DNA of 23,735 bases, taken from positions 1-23,735 of the forward strand of contig MU070324.1 in the NCBI GenBank assembly GCA_002284615.2, written 5' to 3'. This DNA comes from Dunaliella salina. Taxonomy: Eukaryota > Chlorophyta > Chlorophyceae > Chlamydomonadales > Dunaliellaceae. Position numbers and translations under genes: made by a program. A model generated the notes under the pieces. The model did no database searches and was not told where the DNA came from. It worked only from the letters and a program-made list of their open reading frames with translations. This document shows positions 18,831-23,735 of this stretch, one piece after another (the stretch's first letter is position 1; every line of letters starts with the position of its first letter).

Positions 18831-19420
18831 TTATTGTTGATCAATAACCAAACCAGGAACGTCATTGGGCATGTCAAAACCAATGTCAGTCATCAACATA
18901 TTATATTCCTCCATATCATTCCCTGCACTAGCATTGCCCAACCCGTTGCACCAACATGGTTTTGCAACCTGTTTCGCGAATAAGAATTCACTTCTTGCCG
19001 CATAATGGACCTTGTAAGCGGAGCACAAGATGTTGTGGGCATTGTTTTTCCATTGTGCTTCCTTCTTCACAGGTCCTTCATCTATTAAGTTGTACATCAC
19101 AACTTTTCCTCCTTCACAATCCAACTTCACTCCAAATTTCCGAAGTACATCCATGCCCACAATAAAGTGCCTTGCAACATGTCAGGCATAAGTCATGGAT
19201 TTAGCTCAAGTTTAGTGCCTTTTTGCCGCACTTTGTTTGGGTAAACCAATTTACACCCTTGTCTATTACTTTGCAGCAACAATTTGCTTCTGCCCTCATT
19301 TCACACTGAGAAGTGCTCATTGTTGACACATTGGGAAAGCATGGACTTCTCCTTGTCCATCACCATCTATACCCATCTTCCATTGACGCAACAGGTGGAG
19401 ACGCCTGTGTCAAAGAGTAT
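18831..19420 (-). pseudogene. Aspartic protease region of degraded chromovirus
   Basis: FDTGVST at about 19394-19414 holds the protease DTG (codons 19403-19411). The distal part MGMDVLRKFGVKLDCEGGKV at 19160 matches the ILGMD-L end of retroviral-type proteases. The protease would cut the Gag-Pol polyprotein. Upstream, a frame with PCSLCDYSAEYAQEG near 19600 may be the Gag-Pol junction, but no complete CCHC knuckle is recognisable. Frame changes lie between the two halves. Confidence 0.7.
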
Positions 19421-20860
19421 TGAGCACTTTCCTCCTCCAAAAACACTTTTGAACAGGAGAATGCCTTAGTGTGCTTGGCTAGGGGGCGGAAGGAGGGGAA
19501 GTAAAACCCTTAACTCAGTCTCACCAACATCACCACCAGGGTCGTAAGATTCGCCCATCTTCTCACCCTCTTGGGCATATTCAGCGGAGTAATCACAAAG
19601 ACTGCAAGGGACACATTATATATTGCCTCTTCTCAACCCCTCCTCAAGGGTCTTTCAGGAGCAATGTTCCCTTTTTTGGAGTAGTCCATGTACGAGATGA
19701 CTAAAAGTCCCTTTTAATCATCTCTCTCCCTTTTAGCAAAATCCCTTCAGAAACCTTTTGGGTGGGTGGTGCTTATTGAAATTCACAGCATCACCAACGG
19801 CCACACGCAAGCCATTTTTTGTAATAGATGCATGGCTAGGAGTGTTATGACCCAGACAACGTGCCAGGTTAAGGTACAACACCATTGGCAATGCCATCCA
19901 TGCTGCATGATTCCTCAGCATACACAGCTGCAGCAGGATAGCATTTTTGTTGCATGAAAACAAGTCATCCCACTTCCCTGTTGGGTAGGGAAAAGTATAC
20001 TACTTGTGCATGGCTCCAAAATCAAAATCAACCTGTCGCAGTGCATGATGGAGGGGAAAACCTCCACATGTGTGCTCGAGTGAGGGCACCAATCCTGAGC
20101 AGGAGCAGGAGCACAAGAAGGTTCGTATGGTCACATCTCTTCACCTTGTTTTGCTCCAATCCAATGATGACACACATATACTTTGTCATCAACTCTTTTG
20201 CCTTTCTGCCTTCAGGCATTGGTTGATTCACTCAATGGACCTTTCAACACTTCACTGCAAGATGTAGGCATGGCATTTTGCTCAATCCTTGGCTACCTAG
20301 CAGGCGTGGCATTCTGCAACATGCCATGCCCAATTCCAAAACACATTGGTAATCAACGTGCAACAAACATGTTGTGCACTGGCTAACAATTTACACATCC
20401 TGTTACTTTTGCATTTTTCCAAATGCAAGGTGGTATACATACCCCTCCCATAACTTGCAAGGAGCATGACAAAGTGTTCACAACACCATAGTTTTCAGGC
20501 AGAGAGTCCACTCTGCAAAAGTGCGACAAACCCATCACAGACAAGTACCTCTGTCTGTGCACTGGTGAGGCAGTACCTCGCCTCATGCCCTCCGGCATCT
20601 CAACCAGTGGCCCATTCTATGGCATGGAACCAACAATCCACATGTTGGTGCTTATGTGGATGCATTGCTGGCTACGTGAGAGCATTGACTTTCACCACGA
20701 GCACCAAGCACACACATACAACTTGAGAATGCAGCTGGACGGTTCCTTGCATGAGCAGTGTGTGTGCACTAACCCTTTGTCCTCCATGATGCCTCTAGCT
20801 GCTGCAAGGGCAGCAATTCCTGCCAAGGATTCCGGTTGTCGTGGAAATTGCCATGGCCAA
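19421..20860 (-). other. Probable gag-side region or unrelated DNA, unrecognised
   Basis: Lies where gag would be for the minus-strand chromovirus. Minus frames are short (76, 67 and 71 codons) and I cannot match them to Gag. On the plus strand a pyrimidine-rich TTTTGCCTTTCTGCCTTCAG ends at 20216 like a splice acceptor. It is followed by an open frame LQALVDSLNGPFNTSLQD extending to about 20386, which could be an exon of an unknown host gene. Neither reading is established. Confidence 0.35.
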
Positions 20861-20936
20861 TGTTAGGTGCGAAAAGGGACTTTGAATGATGGCGGAGTTG
20901 CCAATCATCACACATATTAACCAACCAAACGTAACA
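20861..20936 (-). repeat. TRIM 3' LTR
   Basis: 76 bp, TGTTAGGTGCG...CCAAACGTAACA on the plus strand. It differs from its partner by three substitutions and a small indel block near the right end (AACCAACCAAACG versus AACCGGACG). The bases beyond it on the minus strand are TTGGCCATGG, which also start with the TTGG seen after the 5' LTR. Confidence 0.8.
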
Positions 20937-20951
20937 CTCCCCCCCACCTGG
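20937..20951 (-). other. TRIM polypurine tract
   Basis: Minus-strand CCAGGTGGGGGGGAG adjoining the 3' LTR; identical to that of the inner element at 21156-21170. Confidence 0.8.
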
Positions 20952-20953
20952 TC

Positions 20954-20971
20954 CAATCCGTCCTCGGATTG
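20954..20971 (-). other. Polypurine-tract-associated hairpin, copy 2
   Basis: Minus-strand CAATCCG, AGGA, CGGATTG; identical in sequence and spacing (17 nt from the LTR) to the hairpin at 15095. About 34 bp around it match the degraded chromovirus. Confidence 0.8.
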
Positions 20972-20981
20972 CCAGTGAGGC

Positions 20982-21155
20982 TGTTACGAAGTACGCAGAA
21001 TCTAGCCTAACGGGAGAGACAGAATACAGGACGAAGGGTGGCGAGTTTCCTATAATATATTGTGCTCGTCCTCCAGGAGTCGAACCCGGTGTATCCGGCT
21101 CCTGACCTCATCCCGTATGCACATGCCTATACGCTGAGAGTATTACCACGTAACA
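20982..21155 (-). repeat. Inner element 3' LTR
   Basis: 174 bp, TGTTACG...CGTAACA. It lacks 9 bp (GAGGAGCTC-like) present in the other LTR, next to the tRNA-like T-arm. The T-arm here (21073-21089) has one mismatch. Confidence 0.92.
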
Positions 21156-21170
21156 CTCCCCCCCACCTGG
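21156..21170 (-). other. Inner element polypurine tract
   Basis: Minus-strand CCAGGTGGGGGGGAG immediately upstream of the 3' LTR. Confidence 0.82.
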
Positions 21171-21172
21171 CT

Positions 21173-21190
21173 TCAGCCGTCCTCGGCTGA
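21173..21190 (-). other. Polypurine-tract-associated hairpin, copy 3 (covariant)
   Basis: Minus-strand TCAGCCG, AGGA, CGGCTGA. Same 7-bp length, loop and 17-nt distance from the LTR as copies 1 and 2, but three stem pairs are changed on both sides. Confidence 0.8.
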
Positions 21191-21260
21191 CCACCACCAG
21201 GTGAGCACCCCGCCCTTCAAACGCGTTGAAGGACTCGCGAACGCATCGCTCGAATAAGGC

Positions 21261-23098
21261 CTATTCCTGAAGGTCTTTGGCATGCCACGGCAAGCCATTC
21301 TGGGCCTTGTATTGCCGCAGCATCTCATCACACGTTAGGAGGTTCCGCTCAGGTTCCCAACTGTTGTTATCTTCGGAGCACCCTTTCCATTTGATGAAGA
21401 AGCTNTAGGACCATCCTCTNCCCTTCTTGATGATCTCATGGTCCTTAATCTCTTCAACCTCAAATAGGGGTTCTCCATCCAGATACTGCAAAGGAGGTTG
21501 AGCGCACTCTTGCAGTCTTTTCCTTTCCTTCTTCCTCTGCTTTTTGTCCTTCTTCCTTTTTGTTGTCTCCTCTTGATCTTTGGGCCTAGCCAGATACAGC
21601 TTGACCAGATTAACGTGGAACACATTATGGATACGCGTCCATGTGACTGGCAAGTGCAAGCGCACAGCAACTTGGCCAATCATGCGGTCAACCTCAAATG
21701 GACCTACATAAAATGGCTTTAGCTTCTTGGTACCTGGTCCTGACAGCATTAGGTTCTTAGTGCTCAAGAGCATGAGGTCACCCGGCTTGTAATNCACATC
21801 TCGTCTTCGCGCATTTTCACGCGCTACCATCTTGTCCTGTGCTGATTGCAGAGCTCTCCTTGCTCTCTCAACAGCACTCTCTATCCCTTGCACAAAGTCA
21901 TGTGCTTTGGGCACCGTCCTAGGCAGACTCAAAGACACTGGAGTGAGCGGATGCATGCCATAATTGAGAAAGAACGGCGTGTTCTTTACAGACTCCTGCC
22001 AAGAGTTGTTGATGGCAAACTCCGCACACGCCAGATGCTCATCCCAATCTTCCTGATCAGGTGAAACGTATGCTCGCAGCATTTCCTCCAGCGTACGGTT
22101 AGTCCTTTCAGTCTGCCCATCGGTTTAAGGATGGTACGCACTAGACAAGCATCGTTTCATGCCTGTAAGAGCCGTGACATGTTCCCAAAACAAACTGTTG
22201 AACTGGGGACCTCGGTCCGAAAGAACTGAGTCAGGCATACCATGAAGCCTAATGACCCAATCCCTGAAATGTTTTGCGAAGCCGAAAGCTGTCAAGGACT
22301 CAGTGGTTGGCACCAGATGTACCATCTTTGATAGTCTGTCCACAAACACCAGGATGGCATCATTGCCATTCTGCGTCTTAGGGAGCTTGACTACCAAGTC
22401 CATGGTGATGTGTTCCCAACGTCTGCCTGGAATTGACAACGGCTTCAGCTTCCCAGCATAAGCCTTGTTACTAGCCTTGTTTCTTTGACAAGCATCACAT
22501 GTCCGAACATAATCTTCTACGTCCCTTTGCAAAGAGTCCCAGAAGAAAAACCTTGACACAATATCATGTGTCTTTGTGATGCCCACATGGCCACTCATGG
22601 CCTCATCATGGCAAGCATGGATGATGTTGTTCCGCAACACACGGCAATTTGGGATTACCACCCTGTTGCCAAGCATCCATACACCAGACCTCCTCTTGAG
22701 TTTGGCCGTGTAACGAGCATCATGAAACAGAGGATCATGGTGATAAGCTTGCTGGATCTCTTCCGCAGAGATTCCTGTATGGTGAAAAGGTTCAGGTGCC
22801 GAGCCACTCACATCAGGCGTCCCCAATGCAGTGCAAGGACTTCTCCTTTGAGGTGCCGAGTGATCTACATCAGGCGTCCCCGATGTGTCACAAGGACTTC
22901 TCTTCCTTTCCCCCCCATCTTGCTGAAGGGTAGGACCCGGGGAAAGTCGGGGTTCACCATGAGGCGGCTTCTGCACACTGTCATCAACAACATTGGAATG
23001 CTGTGGCCACAGACTTTCAGTGGCAGCCCTTGACCTCCCCCTTGTTACCGCAGCAACATACAGCTGAGCACCCAAGAAACCTTTAACCGCCCTGCAAA
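21261..23098 (-). pseudogene. Integrase-chromodomain polyprotein of the inner element, one nonsense codon
   Basis: A single frame of about 610 codons opens right after the 5' LTR and is interrupted only by TAA at 22125-22127, inside the YHP-TDGQTERTNR motif where Gln is expected. Order: spacer with two 19-residue repeats (GTPDVDHSAP / GTPDVSGSAP), zinc-binding H-H-C-C (HACHDEAMSGH, then YVRTCDACQ), and core with HITMDLVVKLP (Asp), DSVLSDRGPQFNSLFW (Asp) and the Glu of QTERTNRTLEEMLRAYV. Next come LNYGMHPLTP, a GPFEV module and a chromodomain (FEVEEIKDHEII, SFFIKWKG, NNSWEPERNL). All catalytic residues are visible. Three N bases (21405, 21420, 21794) fall in it. It has no proper start: an upstream polyprotein frame was deleted. 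The chromodomain would bind histone marks and bias insertion sites. Confidence 0.92.
22794..22908 (-). repeat. 57-bp in-frame tandem duplication in the integrase spacer
   Basis: Units at 22794-22850 and 22851-22908 both start AGGTGCCGAG on the plus strand and contain ATCAGGCGTCCCC. Each encodes about 19 residues ending in a GTPDV block, so the reading frame is preserved. Confidence 0.85.
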
Positions 23099-23101
23099 CA
23101 A

Positions 23102-23284
23102 TGTTACGAAGTACGCAGAATCTAGCCTAACGGGAGAGACAGAATACAGGACGAAGGGTGGCGAGTTTCCTATAATATATTGTGCTCGTCCTCGAGGAGC
23201 TCCGGGAGTCGAACCCGGTATATCCGGCTCCTGATCTCATCCCGTATGCACATGCCTATACGCTGAGAGTATTACCACGTAACA
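23102..23284 (-). repeat. Inner element 5' LTR
   Basis: 183 bp, TGTTACG...CGTAACA. The bases following on the minus strand, TTGTTTGCAGGGCGG, occupy the primer-site position; the expected TGG start reads TGT, so the site may be mutated. Confidence 0.92.
23202..23218 (-). promoter_or_regulatory. tRNA-like T-arm/B-box in the inner LTR
   Basis: Element strand CCGGG, TTCGACT, CCCGG: perfect 5-bp stem, 7-nt loop, B-box GGTTCGACTCC. It is flanked by AGGAGC and GCTCCT, which pair, and upstream by a CGTAT/ATACG stem. TGGTAATACTC just inside the LTR start could be an A box. Confidence 0.6.
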
Positions 23285-23381
23285 GAGGCGGGTGAGGATG
23301 GCGCGCTTCATGCATGGAGTGAGATCACTTCATCGTTTGTAGGGGCATGCACATCACTGAAGTCCAAGGGTTGCCCTTTCC

Positions 23382-23463
23382 GCACTGACCAGGAATAGAA
23401 CCTGACACCTCACGCTTATGAGCGCAAGGCATCCGCGACTCTACCACGGGGTTCCACCCAGCT
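23382..23463 (-). other. Decayed tRNA-like sequence in the TRIM internal region
   Basis: On the minus strand: GTGGTAGAGTCGCGG (D-arm-like with GGTAGAG), TGCGC-TCATAA-GCGTG (anticodon-like stem with CAT in a 6-nt loop) and TCAGG-TTCTATT-CCTGG (5-bp T-arm). Acceptor pairing is poor and the B box deviates (TTCTATT), so it is not a functional tRNA. CAT would correspond to methionine. Confidence 0.55.
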
Positions 23464-23472
23464 TCGCTACCA
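23457..23472 (-). other. TRIM primer-binding site candidate
   Basis: One base inside the 5' LTR, minus-strand TGGTAGCGAAGCTGGG begins with TGG, complementary to the CCA end of a tRNA; reverse transcription would start here. The matching tRNA is not identified. Confidence 0.6.
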
Positions 23473-23555
23473 ATGTTACGTGCGAAAAGGGACTTAGACT
23501 GATGGCGGAGTTGCCAATCATCACACATATTAACCGGACGTAACACAGCCCTACG

Positions 23556-23735
23556 CGAGTCCCCCCCTCCTTAAGGAGGGGTTAAGGCTCCTTAAATGCC
23601 TCCTTACATAGATAAGGCGCCTCCTTAAATCTGCAAGGCGCCTCCTTAAATCTTTAAGGCGCCTCCTTAAATAGATAAGGAGCCGCCCTTAATTTCCGGA
23701 TAAGGCGCCTCCTTAAATCTGCAAGGCACCTCCTT
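23556..23735. repeat. 21-bp satellite with GGCGCC core
   Basis: AAGGCGCCTCCTTAAAT-type units start at 23614, 23635, 23656, 23677, 23702 and 23723, spacing 21, 21, 21, 25 and 21 bp; earlier units near 23584 are more diverged. The array continues past the window. Confidence 0.92.
23564..23581. repeat. 18-bp perfect palindrome at the satellite edge
   Basis: CCCCTCCTT followed by AAGGAGGGG. Its CTCCTTAA word is shared with the adjacent satellite units, so the array may have grown from it. Confidence 0.85.

Larger units (their letters stand above)
20982..23284 (-). mobile_element. Nested integrase-only chromovirus element
   Basis: LTRs at 20982-21155 and 23102-23284 bound 1946 bp of internal DNA. 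GAGGC occurs directly outside both ends (20977-20981 and 23285-23289), a 5-bp target duplication showing that the unit inserted as a whole. The internal region holds only integrase plus chromodomain; Gag, protease, reverse transcriptase and RNase H are absent. It must have been copied with proteins from another element. The LTRs differ by about three transitions and one 9-bp indel, so it is young. Confidence 0.9.
20861..23545 (-). mobile_element. TRIM-like LTR element, split by a nested insertion
   Basis: Direct repeats of 76 bp (20861-20936) and 72 bp (23474-23545), about 92% identical, have matching ends TGTTA(C/G)G...CGTAACA. On the minus strand the 5' copy is followed by a tRNA-complement-like primer site and the 3' copy is preceded by a polypurine tract, so orientation is minus. 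Removing the 2303-bp inner element and one GAGGC leaves 377 bp, the size class of terminal-repeat retrotransposons in miniature (TRIM). It has no coding capacity. A target duplication is not visible (GCCAA left, CAGCC right), so the element may have recombined. Confidence 0.75.

Noticed and set aside
14884..20936. One complete LTR element bounded by the LTRs at 14884 and 20861
   Set aside because: The two LTRs differ in length and sequence; only the polypurine tract and hairpin are shared.
21061..21155. Functional tRNA gene in the inner LTR
   Set aside because: A good T-arm exists, but there is no consistent acceptor stem, D-arm or 7-nt anticodon loop; I call only a tRNA-like module.
23474..23545. 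Hammerhead ribozyme (retrozyme) in the short TRIM LTR
   Set aside because: CTGATGG and GAAAA words are present, but the conserved CTGANGA core is not matched, the order is wrong, and the partner LTR has TGAATGATGG instead.
23602..23735. CRISPR-like array
   Set aside because: The units are directly contiguous 21-bp repeats with no unique spacers, in a eukaryotic repeat setting.

Overview
This window looks like repeat-dense intergenic DNA from a green-lineage eukaryote, most likely an alga. Evidence: an interstitial tract of degenerate TTTAGGG (plant-type telomere) repeats, Ty3/gypsy chromovirus-type LTR elements, and LINE fragments whose RNase H and C-terminal domains resemble, as I remember them, families from prasinophyte-type green algae. 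The species-level guess is weak. I find no intact cellular gene, rRNA or functional tRNA. Almost everything recognisable is a mobile-element remnant or a repeat. Four N bases (1635, 21405, 21420, 21794) show that the assembly is not fully resolved.

Layout. 1-66: CA microsatellite. 353-5060: minus-strand remains of two LINE families. Family A has a C-terminus ending in a GAS-NPPDP motif and a TTTC-rich 3' tail. Family B has a C-terminus with a DRDIYVIELG motif. 5742-7080: a 38-bp exact direct repeat whose second copy abuts a plus-strand LINE-B 3' end, followed by a minus-strand LINE-A fragment. 7075-8260: tandemly duplicated non-coding DNA with a 467-bp period. 9547-10070: more LINE-B 3' ends around a tRNA-like segment. 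11357-12079: one long open frame of unknown nature. 12833-13410: a non-autonomous DNA transposon with about 30-bp inverted ends and a TAA target duplication. 13937-14560: a 67-69-bp satellite, a degenerate telomeric tract and an inverted satellite copy. 14587-14886: a third LINE type.

14884-19420: a heavily mutated Ty3/gypsy chromovirus on the minus strand (3' LTR, chromodomain, integrase, RNase H, reverse transcriptase, protease). 20861-23545: a nested pair. The outer part is a 377-bp TRIM-like element with 72/76-bp LTRs. Into it a 2.3-kb LTR element carrying only integrase plus chromodomain has inserted, with a 5-bp GAGGC duplication. 23556-23735: a 21-bp satellite that runs off the window.

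How the parts relate. The degraded chromovirus, the TRIM and the inner element share a polypurine tract and, exactly 17 nt from the LTR, a 7-bp hairpin with an AGGA loop. Its stem differs between elements by compensatory changes, which is the strongest sign here of an undescribed functional RNA structure. The TRIM and inner element also share LTR ends (TGTTACG...CGTAACA), and each of the three elements carries a tRNA-like T-arm/B-box module in the sense orientation. I infer one element lineage in which short non-autonomous members keep LTR ends, polypurine tract and hairpin.
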